A stretch of DNA of 32,593 nt from an uncultured Clostridia bacterium (GCA_947625915.1 CANQPX010000021.1:1-32593), one strand, 5' to 3'. Counted from the first letter of the stretch, positions 15,716-22,974 are shown. Numbers and translations are program-made. The notes: generated from the letters alone by a model not told the origin.

Positions 15716-17656
15716 TTGATAGAGATAAACGGAAAAAAGCTTTGCGAAAACTGTTTTTCCGAGATCACGGAAGAACCGTGCCGTTTTTGCGGTCATGACG
15801 GGTCGGAAAAGGACGATGTTTCCGCTTTGCCCGTGGGCGCAAGGATAAATAAGAATATAATTATAGGCAGAGTAATGGGCAGAGGCGGTTTCGGGTTAAC
15901 TTACCTTTGCTATGACACAAAAAAGGATAAAAAGATCGCAGTAAAGGAATATTTCCCGTATGGAACGGCATACCGTTCAAAAAACGGGAAAGATGTGCTT
16001 ACGACGGACGAAAAAGCTGCGGAGGCACTGAAAAAAGGCGCGGAAAGTTTCTACCGTGAAGCGGAGACCATATCACAGTTCGGCAAGAGCGGCGGGATCG
16101 TGAATATTTACGATCACTTCCGCGAAAACGGAACGGTATATATCGCGATGGAATATCTGAACGGGATAACACTGAAAAAATATGTAAAAGATAACGGTGT
16201 TATTTCGGAAGGTCAGGCAGTTTATCTGTTGGAAAAGCTTGCGGCAACGCTGGAAGTCATACACGGCAGGAACGTACTGCACAGAGATGTTTCTTCGGAT
16301 AACATCATGATATGCGGCGAAGGAGAGATAAAGCTTATAGATTTCGGCGCGGCAAGGTATTTTGACCCGTCAAATCCTTCTTCACATACAGTCGTTATGA
16401 AGCCCGGTTATACGCCTATCGAACAATATACAAAAAAGGGCAGGCAGGGCGCATGGACGGATATTTATTCTCTCGGCGCATCGGTATATTACGCACTGAC
16501 GGGAACACTTACGGACGATCCGTATGAAAGATTGGAAAATGACGAGAAATTCGGCGGCAATTCTTTCAGCATAAGCAGCGGGTTATGGGATATCATAAGG
16601 AAATGCACTATGGTAGATCCTGCGGAGCGTTACAGCAGCGCATCGGAACTGAAAAAAGCGGCGGCGGAAGTTTCGGAGAAGATACCTCCCGAACCGATAC
16701 TTTTGAATTCCGATAATATCAATACCGCGGCAGCACCTGCGAGCGATCGGGCAGAAAAACTTCAAAAGCAAAAATTTAATTTCGGACGCTTTTTTACGAC
16801 GGCAGCACTTATGCTGATGATAATAATAACAATAGTCGGAGCAGGTCGGTTCGCAGAAACAAATGAGGAAAATAAACATTCAAACGGCATTACTTTTCCG
16901 ATAGACGACGAGTACCCGGGTTTCTGGAAAACAGGGAACCTGATAGAAAAAAGCGATCTGTCGGCATTTAAAGGAGATATAAAGTTCACGCTTGAACTTG
17001 AGCCGATAGAAGTTAATCCTTGGCAAGGCTATACGAAAGAGATAGTATATGCTTACGGGATAAGGGTAAAAGATATGCAGGGCGTGCCGGTGGAAGTTTC
17101 GGCATTTAATACGGCGGTGAATGACGATGGATTTTTTGCGTTCAATAAAGGGTTGGAGGAATTTGTTTTTGTACTTCCGAGGAGTTCGCTCGAAGCGGTA
17201 AATGACGGCATATGTTTTTCCTCGGACAATGTGATGATAAGATCGGCATATGCGGAAGAATACGATCCTTCTCTTTATGCTGCGGGGAAAGGCGCGCTGT
17301 GCTATGATATGAGCAGCGGCAGGCAAAAAGGTTATACGGACTATATCCCCAAAAAGGATCTTGAAAGCATAGGCGGGGATGTTCTGATAACGGTGGACGA
17401 ATTGGAAGTATACTGGACGGAATATCCGTGGTACAGACCTTTGGATCATGATGAGAATTTTGTGCATATTTCGGGTGACAACATATTGCCGTCATGGTTC
17501 GGAGATCAATATCTTATAGGTAACGGAGAAGGCGTTGACAAACTGAGATTTGTTATTTCCGAGGAAGAGATAGCGGGATTGGACGAAAAGGGACTGAAAT
17601 TCCTGCTGGCGGGCATAGAATTTAAAAAAGTCTTTATAGAAAAAGCTGACAGCTGA
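15716..17656 (+). CDS. Receptor-type zinc-ribbon Ser/Thr kinase (kinase 3), TTG start
   Basis: A 646-residue paralogue of kinase 2. The start is TTG, because MIEINGKKLCENCF aligns with MFEINNKKLCENCF of kinase 2 and GGGGAGG lies about 11 bases upstream. The nearby ATG at 15709 is out of frame. Zinc ribbon C10xxC13, C22xxC25. Kinase motifs are GRGGFGLTY, Lys77, HRDVSSDN (Asp191, Asn196), IDFGAA (Asp209) and KPGYTPIEQY. The juxtamembrane region is short, the membrane helix is at about 356-378, and the ectodomain has two modules (about 385-520 and 525-646). These begin with DDEYPGFW and with a diverged GALCYDMSSG segment, both followed by SxL/KDL-x-GGD/KGD-type strands. The module order suggests duplication from a common ancestor with kinase 2. 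Confidence 0.9.
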   Translation: MIEINGKKLCENCFSEITEEPCRFCGHDGSEKDDVSALPVGARINKNIIIGRVMGRGGFGLTYLCYDTKKDKKIAVKEYFPYGTAYRSKNGKDVLTTDEKAAEALKKGAESFYREAETISQFGKSGGIVNIYDHFRENGTVYIAMEYLNGITLKKYVKDNGVISEGQAVYLLEKLAATLEVIHGRNVLHRDVSSDNIMICGEGEIKLIDFGAARYFDPSNPSSHTVVMKPGYTPIEQYTKKGRQGAWTDIYSLGASVYYALTGTLTDDPYERLENDEKFGGNSFSISSGLWDIIRKCTMVDPAERYSSASELKKAAAEVSEKIPPEPILLNSDNINTAAAPASDRAEKLQKQKFNFGRFFTTAALMLMIIITIVGAGRFAETNEENKHSNGITFPIDDEYPGFWKTGNLIEKSDLSAFKGDIKFTLELEPIEVNPWQGYTKEIVYAYGIRVKDMQGVPVEVSAFNTAVNDDGFFAFNKGLEEFVFVLPRSSLEAVNDGICFSSDNVMIRSAYAEEYDPSLYAAGKGALCYDMSSGRQKGYTDYIPKKDLESIGGDVLITVDELEVYWTEYPWYRPLDHDENFVHISGDNILPSWFGDQYLIGNGEGVDKLRFVISEEEIAGLDEKGLKFLLAGIEFKKVFIEKADS

Positions 17657-17680
17657 GAATAATTGAAAGGAAATATTTAT

Positions 17681-18070
17681 ATGGATACGGTAGATCTTGA
17701 AAGAAAGCTTAAAGAAGACGTTTTTTTTGACGAAGCAGCCGTGTTAGAAAACAAAGTTCCGGATATACATATTCTTATAAATAAATATATTGCGGAAAAG
17801 AAACTTTCCCATGCGGACGTGATACGCAAACTGAATGTGGAGAGGAGTTACGGTTATCAGCTCCTTAACGGCAAGCGTGTGCCTACAAGGCTCCACATAA
17901 TAAAACTCGGACTGATCTTCAGACTGGAACTTGACGAGATGCAGAAGCTGCTGAAAGCGGCGGGAAAGGAGATACTCTATGCGAGAGATCTCACCGATGC
18001 AAAGGTGATATATGCGATAGAGCATAAATTTGACTATGATAAAGCCTGTGAATTTGCTTTTGAAGAATGA
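17681..18070 (+). CDS. Helix-turn-helix protein within the kinase cluster
   Basis: A 129-residue protein started at the ATG behind AAAGGAAA; a TTG six codons earlier has no better support. An acidic helical N-terminus (about 1-30) is followed by an XRE/lambda-repressor-like fold (about 32-95): LINKYIAEKK, then SHADVIRKLNVERSYGYQLLNGKR as the likely turn and recognition helix, and IIKLGLIFRLELDEMQKLL as the closing helices. The remaining 35 residues (EILYARDLTDAKVIYAIEH) extend the helical bundle. It has no ligand or membrane domain. It starts 25 bases after kinase 3 and so is probably co-expressed. It may be the transcriptional output, or a non-DNA-binding adaptor of this fold that kinases use. 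Confidence 0.75.
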   Translation: MDTVDLERKLKEDVFFDEAAVLENKVPDIHILINKYIAEKKLSHADVIRKLNVERSYGYQLLNGKRVPTRLHIIKLGLIFRLELDEMQKLLKAAGKEILYARDLTDAKVIYAIEHKFDYDKACEFAFEE

Positions 18071-18073
18071 CTC

Positions 18074-18102
18074 TTGATTTCCGGGGCGGGATAGGGTATA
18101 AT
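18074..18102 (+). promoter_or_regulatory. Internal promoter before kinase 4
   Basis: TTGATT (18074-18079), 17 bases, TATAAT (18097-18102). It starts four bases after the stop of the helix-turn-helix gene and leaves a leader of roughly 75 bases before the kinase 4 ATG. Kinase 4 can therefore be expressed separately from the upstream operon. Confidence 0.65.
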
Positions 18103-18183
18103 TATTAAGGCGGTACCGTGCAGATCGCAGGCGCGGTGCGGACGATAACGGGATCTATTCCGAAACAGAACGGAGTTATATAT

Positions 18184-19167
18184 ATGGAAAAAGTCTGCGG
18201 GAGATGTTCTTCTCCGGTAAAGGGCAGTTTATGTCCCGTATGCGGATATGATTGCAGCATAAAAAGCGAATCGGTCGCTCTGAAAGCGGGGAGCGTCCTT
18301 GACGACAGATATGTTATAGGCAGAGTGATAGGTTCGGGCGGTTTTGGGATAACATATATTGCTTACGACACGGAAAAGGAACGGACGGTCGCGGTAAAAG
18401 AATATTATCCCAAAGGGATCGCGATACGCGCCGAGGACGGTTTTACGGTAGAGCCGATAGTTTCGATGCAGAAAAGCGAGTTCCTGTCGGGAATGGAAAA
18501 ATTCAGGAACGAAGCGGATATACTTTCGGCTCTCAGCACGGATACGGACGTTATAAAAGTATTCGGGACATTTTTACAGAACGGCACAGTCTACTATGTA
18601 ATGGAATATGTTCACGGAATGACGATAAGGGAATATACGGAAAAATACGGGAAGATAAATGAGGGACAGTTTATTTATGCGGCGGGGAACATTTCTTCCG
18701 TATTCGGGCATATCCACAGCAGGAACGTTATACATAGAGATATTTCGCCGAATAATGTCATGGTGGATATCAGCGGGCAGGTACGGCTGGTGGATTTCGG
18801 GAATGCAAGGCAGTTCATATTTGACGGAGAGAACAGCATGACAGTCGAGTTAAAGCCCGGATATGCGCCGCTTGAGCAGTATCAGCATTACGGGAACCAA
18901 GGACCGTGGACGGATATATATTCTTTGGGCATGGTGTTGTATTATGCGCTGACGCTGGCAGTTCCTGACGATCCGATGACAAGGCTTGATGATGACAGGG
19001 AATTCCAAGGCAGGCTTTCGGGTATAGACGGCAGGATAGTTCCTATATTGAACAGAATGACCGCAGTAAAAGTAAGCGACAGGTATTCATGCAGTGAAGA
19101 ACTTACGGCGGATATAAAGAGAGCGGGCATAAAGCCGCAGAAGTTTGACATAGCGGAGGGAAAATAA
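18184..19167 (+). CDS. Soluble zinc-ribbon Ser/Thr protein kinase (kinase 4)
   Basis: A 327-residue kinase, started at the ATG behind ACGGAG because the zinc ribbon begins at once (C5xxC8, C17xxC20). The upstream GTG frame adds 22 residues unlike the paralogues. Motifs are IGSGGFGITY, Lys72, HRDISPNN (Asp186, Asn191), VDFGNA (Asp204) and KPGYAPLEQY then WTDIYSLG. The domain ends near 315 and no membrane helix follows. It differs from the other three in the ribbon spacing before the kinase domain and in its own promoter. It may be the housekeeping or amplifying kinase of the island. Substrates are unknown. Confidence 0.92.
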   Translation: MEKVCGRCSSPVKGSLCPVCGYDCSIKSESVALKAGSVLDDRYVIGRVIGSGGFGITYIAYDTEKERTVAVKEYYPKGIAIRAEDGFTVEPIVSMQKSEFLSGMEKFRNEADILSALSTDTDVIKVFGTFLQNGTVYYVMEYVHGMTIREYTEKYGKINEGQFIYAAGNISSVFGHIHSRNVIHRDISPNNVMVDISGQVRLVDFGNARQFIFDGENSMTVELKPGYAPLEQYQHYGNQGPWTDIYSLGMVLYYALTLAVPDDPMTRLDDDREFQGRLSGIDGRIVPILNRMTAVKVSDRYSCSEELTADIKRAGIKPQKFDIAEGK

Positions 19168-19191
19168 AAAAGAGACGCGAGGTCTCTTTTT
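19166..19191 (+). terminator. Terminator after kinase 4
   Basis: AAAAGAGAC (19168-19176) pairs with GTCTCTTTT (19182-19190) around GCGAG, directly behind the kinase 4 stop. A-tract and T-tract on either side make it work in both directions. A related hairpin in inverted orientation lies at 19553-19575. Confidence 0.75.
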
Positions 19192-19501
19192 CAGACTATC
19201 GAAAAACTAAAAACAGGCGCGGACAAACTAAAAAAACGAAAAACAAAACTTCGCCCGAAAGGCTGGTCCAGCGCAGCCGCGCTGGCGGGGTCGAGGGGCG
19301 GAGCCCTCGTCGCCGTCCGCAGACGGCGAAATTCCCCTTACGAAGGCGCCTCTGCAAAGGGGTGAATTGCCGCTGCAAGCGGCAAGAGGGGAACGCTCTG
19401 CAAGAGAGAGCGTTCCCCTTGGCATTAACGATTAATACCATCTAAGCCTTGCCAAACAGCCCGGTGAGCTGTTTGGCAATACAGAGCAATTTGTTTTTCT
19501 A
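19192..19501 (+). repeat. Dispersed multi-hairpin repeat, copy 2
   Basis: Same orientation and order as copy 1 at 5611: A-rich head with GCGCGGACAAACTAAAAAA, CCAGCGC/GCGCTGG and the GAGGG/CCCTC hairpin, then GACGGCG. The central slots then differ. Here 19367-19385 is TTGCCGCT/AGCGGCAA, where copy 1 has TTTACGCC/GGCGTAAA, between the shared GGGGTGAAT and AGAGGGG. A second slot holds GGGGAACGCTCT/AGAGCGTTCCCC. The shared tail (CCCCTTGGCATTAACG, then GCCAAACAGC and GCTGTTTGGC) closes it. No gene is present in this stretch. Confidence 0.85.
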
Positions 19502-19551
19502 AGAAAATCCGTTGCTTGACAACAAACTATACTATACTTTATCGACAGACT

Positions 19552-19577
19552 GAAAAGAGATACAAGATCTCTTTTTT
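19552..19577. terminator. Terminator between repeat copy 2 and the lipoprotein gene
   Basis: AAAAGAGAT (19553-19561) pairs with ATCTCTTTT (19567-19575) around ACAAG, with a longer T-run on the plus side. It can stop transcription from both sides. With its upstream CGACAGACTG it looks like a diverged inverted copy of the terminator plus flank at 19166-19205. Confidence 0.7.
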
Positions 19578-19582
19578 TTATT

Positions 19583-20200
19583 TTATCCCGGTATTATAAC
19601 GGTAGTTTCCTCAGACGGCTGCGTTACAGTCGTCTCCTCCGGCGGCTGAACGTCTCCTTTTATTATGCTGAATCCGGTGAACTCTCCCACTATCTCTTTG
19701 GTCGGGATCTCTATCCTTGTGAGCGCGGAACTCTTCGGATCAAATGTCAGCTTATATGTACCGCCGGAAAATTCTCCCGTGTATACATTCCCGTCCTCGG
19801 TACTCGTGCAGGAAAGTTCTCCTGCCGACGCGGCACAGTCTATGGCTTTGAATATGAGCGAAAATACCGCCCCGTCACGAATGTTCTCTGTGGGAACGTC
19901 AAGTTCCAGTCCGTCAAGAACGGCTTTTACCCCGCTGCCGTCATCATAGGAAATGTTCAGTCCCGCAAGCGTTTCGGGAGAGGTTATTTCCATACTCCAT
20001 ATACCTGCGGCACTGCGTTTTAAATTCCCCTCGAATTCAAGTTCTCCTGCCTGCATTTTTGCTTCCGCTCCGAACGGAACATTTATATCCGGCGATCTTT
20101 CAAGTATCCCGCTGCCGCTTTTGTTACAGCTCGTAAATAAAAGCAATGTTATTGCTGTAAGTATAAAAAATCCTGCGGCAAAAGTCCTTCTTTTGTACAT
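19583..20200 (-). CDS. Lipoprotein of unknown function
   Basis: A 205-residue secreted lipoprotein. The start MYKRRTF is chosen because GGAGGGC lies just upstream; a start 17 codons earlier lacks a ribosome site. A basic N-terminus and hydrophobic core are followed by the lipobox LLFTSC, so the mature protein would begin at that cysteine and stay on the outer face of the membrane. The mature part is beta-rich, with alternating strands such as MQAGELEFEGNLKRS and GIWSMEITS, and reminds me of LolA-like or similar half-barrels in Gram-positive lipoproteins; this is only an impression. The tail is Thr/Glu/Pro-rich. It is the last gene of the minus-strand run after nnrD. Confidence 0.75.
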   Translation of the reverse strand: MYKRRTFAAGFFILTAITLLLFTSCNKSGSGILERSPDINVPFGAEAKMQAGELEFEGNLKRSAAGIWSMEITSPETLAGLNISYDDGSGVKAVLDGLELDVPTENIRDGAVFSLIFKAIDCAASAGELSCTSTEDGNVYTGEFSGGTYKLTFDPKSSALTRIEIPTKEIVGEFTGFSIIKGDVQPPEETTVTQPSEETTVIIPG

Positions 20201-20204
20201 AAAA

Positions 20205-20233
20205 TTGCCCTCCGTTTTCCGAACAGAGGGCAA
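20205..20233 (-). promoter_or_regulatory. Hairpin covering the lipoprotein ribosome site
   Basis: In the minus-strand transcript TTGCCCTC (20233-20226) pairs perfectly with GAGGGCAA (20212-20205). The second arm contains most of the GGAGGG ribosome site that serves the ATG at 20200. The hairpin would hide the site unless it is melted or a ribosome or factor opens it. It could also act as a weak terminator, although only TTTTA follows. Confidence 0.5.
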
Positions 20234-20265
20234 GGATATGTTTTTGTTCACATGGGAAAATTGCC

Positions 20266-21807
20266 CTATCTGTTCAAATTTTTGAACACAAAAGACAGGC
20301 TGTTTATCACATCGGAAGGGAGCATTGCTGTTTCGGAAAAGTTTTCCGCCGCATTATCCGCAGCCGCACCGTGAAGGTATACTCCCGCGGCAGCCGCTTT
20401 GAACGGTTCTATGCCCTGTGCGCAGAGAGCGGCTATTATGCCCGCAAGTACATCTCCGCTGCCGCCTTTGCTGAGTCCCGGATTTCCCGCGGGAACGGCA
20501 TAGACCTTTCCGTCGCCCGCCACAAAGGTAGGAACGCCTTTTGCGACCACGATAACATCATATTCCCTCGCGATATTGACCGCAAGTGTGAGCCTGTCGG
20601 CGGCAGCATTTTCGGAGGAATTCCCCGAAAGCTTTGCAAGTTCGCCGATATGCGGAGTGATGATGAGCTTGTTCTTTGTGTTTCTTATTATATCTATGTT
20701 GTCCGATATGCAATTTATTCCATCTGCGTCCAGAATAACGGGACATTCCGTTTCGGTCAGCACTTTTTTTACGACTGCTTTTGTTCCTGCGGTAACGGAA
20801 AGCCCGCAGCCGATACAAACGGCAGTCTTGTTTTTAAGTTCTTTCATGATGGTGTCGGCGTCAGATTCGGTAAGAGAACCGTTTCTGCCTGCGGAAAGAG
20901 GAAGATATGTAGCTTCCGGGATATGCGCAGCTATGCGGTTTATCACCGCGTCGGTAGAAGCGAGGGTAACGAGTCCTGTTCCGCATTTAAGGGCAGCGCT
21001 TGTGGAAAGCATAGCCGCGCCGCTCATTCTTGCGCAGCCTGCTATGTTCATAAGTTTTCCGAAGTCGCCTTTGTAGGAATTCTTGTGCCGTTTCGGGAAA
21101 ACGGAAAGCATGGTCCTTTCGTCAAACAGTCTCGGAAGATAGTCTATCCTTTTTATGCATGAATCCGTAAATCCTATGTCGGCAACTATGATCTCTCCGC
21201 AGTAGTCCGCAAGCGGGTACATCAACATTCCGACTTTTTTGTAGCCGAAAGTTACGGTATATGCGCATTTCATAGTTCCTTCGGCAACTGTTCCCCTCAG
21301 GCAGTCTCCGCCTGACGGAACGTCTGCGGCGATCTTTATGCCGCTGCACTGTTCGGCGTAGGTAAAGCAGTCTTTTATGTTCTGCGGGAGAAATCCCCTG
21401 TAGCCTGTTCCGAAAACGGCGTCAACGATTATAGACGCGGCGGAAAGGTGTTTGAACACCATTTCGATGTTGTCGTTTATATCTATGACTTCAACGCCTT
21501 TTGCGCCGCTGAGTTCCATATATTCTATAGTGGCAAGCTCGGTGGAAGGGTCGCCGCAGGCAAGGGCAACGGTCACGGGGATCCCCGCTTCCGCAAGGAG
21601 CCGTGCGGTAACAAAGCCGTCGCCGCCGTTATTTCCGCTGCCGCAGAAGATCACGGCTCCCGCCGACAGGTCGAAATCCTCGCCGATCTGGTTTATGAGC
21701 AGAGTGAGCATTTCACCCGCGTTCTCCATAAGTGCGCGGTAGGAAATGCCGCTGCCATCGGAGTTTTCCTCGATCGTTTTCATTTGTCTTGGTGTTGGGA
21801 ATATCAT
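20266..21807 (-). CDS. nnrD: Bifunctional NAD(P)HX epimerase/dehydratase
   Basis: Metabolite-repair enzyme that converts damaged, hydrated NADH or NADPH back to the normal cofactor. It has 513 residues from MIFPTPRQM, behind AAGGAGG. The N-terminal epimerase half (NnrE/YjeF_N, about 1-210) has FCGSGNNGGDGF and IIVDAVFGTGYRG. The C-terminal ADP/ATP-dependent dehydratase half (NnrD, about 225-510) has KGDFGKLMNIAG, VILDADGIN, ITPHIGELAKLSG, and the nucleotide loop PGLSKGGSGDVLAG. The fused form is the usual one in bacteria. It lies 39 bases downstream of the acpS homologue, a pairing common in Firmicutes and other bacteria. Confidence 0.96.
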   Translation of the reverse strand: MIFPTPRQMKTIEENSDGSGISYRALMENAGEMLTLLINQIGEDFDLSAGAVIFCGSGNNGGDGFVTARLLAEAGIPVTVALACGDPSTELATIEYMELSGAKGVEVIDINDNIEMVFKHLSAASIIVDAVFGTGYRGFLPQNIKDCFTYAEQCSGIKIAADVPSGGDCLRGTVAEGTMKCAYTVTFGYKKVGMLMYPLADYCGEIIVADIGFTDSCIKRIDYLPRLFDERTMLSVFPKRHKNSYKGDFGKLMNIAGCARMSGAAMLSTSAALKCGTGLVTLASTDAVINRIAAHIPEATYLPLSAGRNGSLTESDADTIMKELKNKTAVCIGCGLSVTAGTKAVVKKVLTETECPVILDADGINCISDNIDIIRNTKNKLIITPHIGELAKLSGNSSENAAADRLTLAVNIAREYDVIVVAKGVPTFVAGDGKVYAVPAGNPGLSKGGSGDVLAGIIAALCAQGIEPFKAAAAGVYLHGAAADNAAENFSETAMLPSDVINSLSFVFKNLNR

Positions 21808-21846
21808 ATATGGCTTACCTCCTTCAAAGCTTGTATGCAATTATAT

Positions 21847-22206
21847 TTATTCGTAGAAAATTATTGTCGAAAGGGCGGCGTGCCGGGAGTGTGAGCAGCT
21901 TACGGCGGTACGCAGTCTTTTGGCGGCAAAGGCTCTTTTGGAATTTCCGCTGAGACTTATATAATAGTTTCCGCCGTAATCGGTGAGAACGGAGATCTCA
22001 TTTGCCTTATAATCTCTTGCGTGAACGCCCATTGCATTCAGGAAGGCAAGTTTAGCCGCGAACATTTCCGCGATAACGGGTACGGGGAAATGTTTTTCCA
22101 TAAGGAACTTCATTTCGGCGGGGGAATAGTATCTTGCGATGAATTTTGGTTTTGCGGCGAGTTTCTTGATGCGTGGGATCTCAAGAATATAAGAGCCAAC
22201 GGTCAT
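21847..22206 (-). CDS. AcpS-like protein (holo-ACP synthase family) with altered metal site
   Basis: A 119-residue AcpS-family protein by length, overall pattern (GSYILEIPRI, FIARYYSPAEM, FAAKLAFLNAMG, VSCSHS) and position next to nnrD. AcpS transfers phosphopantetheine from CoA to acyl carrier protein. In active enzymes the first block reads G-x-D-I-x-E and the second F-A-A-K-E, and the Asp and Glu bind magnesium. Here they appear to be Tyr6 and Leu53, and the Arg normally before FAAK is Met48. The frame is open and translation signals are good (AAAGGA), so this is not simple decay. It may be a pseudoenzyme or a relaxed variant, so I give no symbol. A separate active synthase would be needed if it is dead. 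Confidence 0.8.
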   Translation of the reverse strand: MTVGSYILEIPRIKKLAAKPKFIARYYSPAEMKFLMEKHFPVPVIAEMFAAKLAFLNAMGVHARDYKANEISVLTDYGGNYYISLSGNSKRAFAAKRLRTAVSCSHSRHAALSTIIFYE

Positions 22207-22249
22207 TTATATCATATCCTTTCAAATGTATACTTGTTAAATGTTAAAG

Positions 22250-22798
22250 TTAATGTCTTTTTGACATTTCTATTTTTAACTGTCGGGAGAAAAACGGTGA
22301 AAGTGCGTCGATAACACGCTGTTCGGGGCAGAATATGAGACGGACATTACCTGCGGAGGGATGTTTCAGGTCGGCGTAATAGGTTTTCAGGGGAACTATC
22401 TCTCCCGCTTCGTTTGCGGTCTCGCCGACTCCTACGGCACTTACGACGGTAACGCCGTTTTCGGCTTCGGGAGCGTCCTTATATTCGCCGAAGCCTTCAA
22501 AAGCGGAAGCTTTGGCGGTGATAAGGCGGACGCGTTTTCTCTTGGCTATGATCTTGTCGATGTCGATCTCGCCGTTGGTGACGATGTATTCATACTCGCA
22601 GTCGGTGTTGGTGATAAGGTACCAGCCGCCCCATATCACTCCGACAAAAAGGGGCAGACCCAGTATCGGCATTATGAACAGGAACACGAACAATGACACT
22701 GCAAGCAATATGCCCATACCGAGACCGATGGCGGTGCGTATTGCCCAGTCCTTGCCGGTGACTTCTTTTTTAACTATCTGTTCGACAAAAATATCCAT
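22250..22798 (-). CDS. DUF6106-like membrane protein
   Basis: A 182-residue protein of unknown role. The start MDIFVEQIVKKEVTGKD is supported by GAAGGGAA upstream. A longer frame runs back through the promoter and is rejected. The protein has a short amphipathic N-terminus, two close membrane segments (about 20-65, including LLAVSLFVFLFIMPILG), then a cytosolic beta-rich domain from CEYEYIVTNGEIDIDKI to the end (LSPFFSRQLKIEM). The pattern matches my memory of the DUF6106 family in Clostridia; this was not checked by a search. It is the first gene of a minus-strand run with acpS-like and nnrD, behind the promoter at 22896-22924. Confidence 0.7.
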   Translation of the reverse strand: MDIFVEQIVKKEVTGKDWAIRTAIGLGMGILLAVSLFVFLFIMPILGLPLFVGVIWGGWYLITNTDCEYEYIVTNGEIDIDKIIAKRKRVRLITAKASAFEGFGEYKDAPEAENGVTVVSAVGVGETANEAGEIVPLKTYYADLKHPSAGNVRLIFCPEQRVIDALSPFFSRQLKIEMSKRH

Positions 22799-22895
22799 TT
22801 CAACAATTCCCTTCACATATGATCGGATTGGGAAATTATCCCTGAAACTGTTCCGATCACGGCATAAAATTTTCACAGAATTTTGTATAAAATAT

Positions 22896-22924
22896 ATTAT
22901 ACCATAAAATTTTTTGTGTTTCAA
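22896..22924 (-). promoter_or_regulatory. SigA-type promoter of the DUF6106-acpS-nnrD run
   Basis: On the minus strand TTGAAA (22924-22919), 17 bases, TATAAT (22901-22896) preceded by TGG (extended -10). It is divergent from the pheS promoter, whose -35 starts 22 bases away. Confidence 0.75.
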
Positions 22925-22945
22925 TAAATTTAAATAAAAATTTAC

Positions 22946-22974
22946 TTGCAATTTGTGACTTTATTGTATATAAT
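22946..22974 (+). promoter_or_regulatory. SigA-type promoter of the T-box/pheS operon
   Basis: TTGCAA (22946-22951), 17 bases, TATAAT (22969-22974). Transcription should begin near 22981, just ahead of the T-box leader. Confidence 0.8.

Noticed and set aside
15709-15716. ATG at 15709 as start of kinase 3, or a frameshift there
   Set aside because: It is out of frame, while the TTG at 15716 gives an N-terminus that aligns residue for residue with kinase 2.
12277-19167. Idea that the kinases are inactive pseudokinases because HRDxK is not kept
   Set aside because: The HRD Asp, the Asn, the ATP lysine and the DFG Asp are all present in each, so activity is likely.
8013-19167. Phage-defence island or type VI/VII secretion locus
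   Set aside because: No nuclease, helicase, pore, EssC-like ATPase or WXG protein is present. The genes are signalling and surface proteins.
20371-21162. Long plus-strand open frame (263 codons) opposite nnrD
   Set aside because: It is the antisense shadow of a strongly conserved enzyme, has a Cys/His/Ser-rich improbable sequence, and has no ribosome site.
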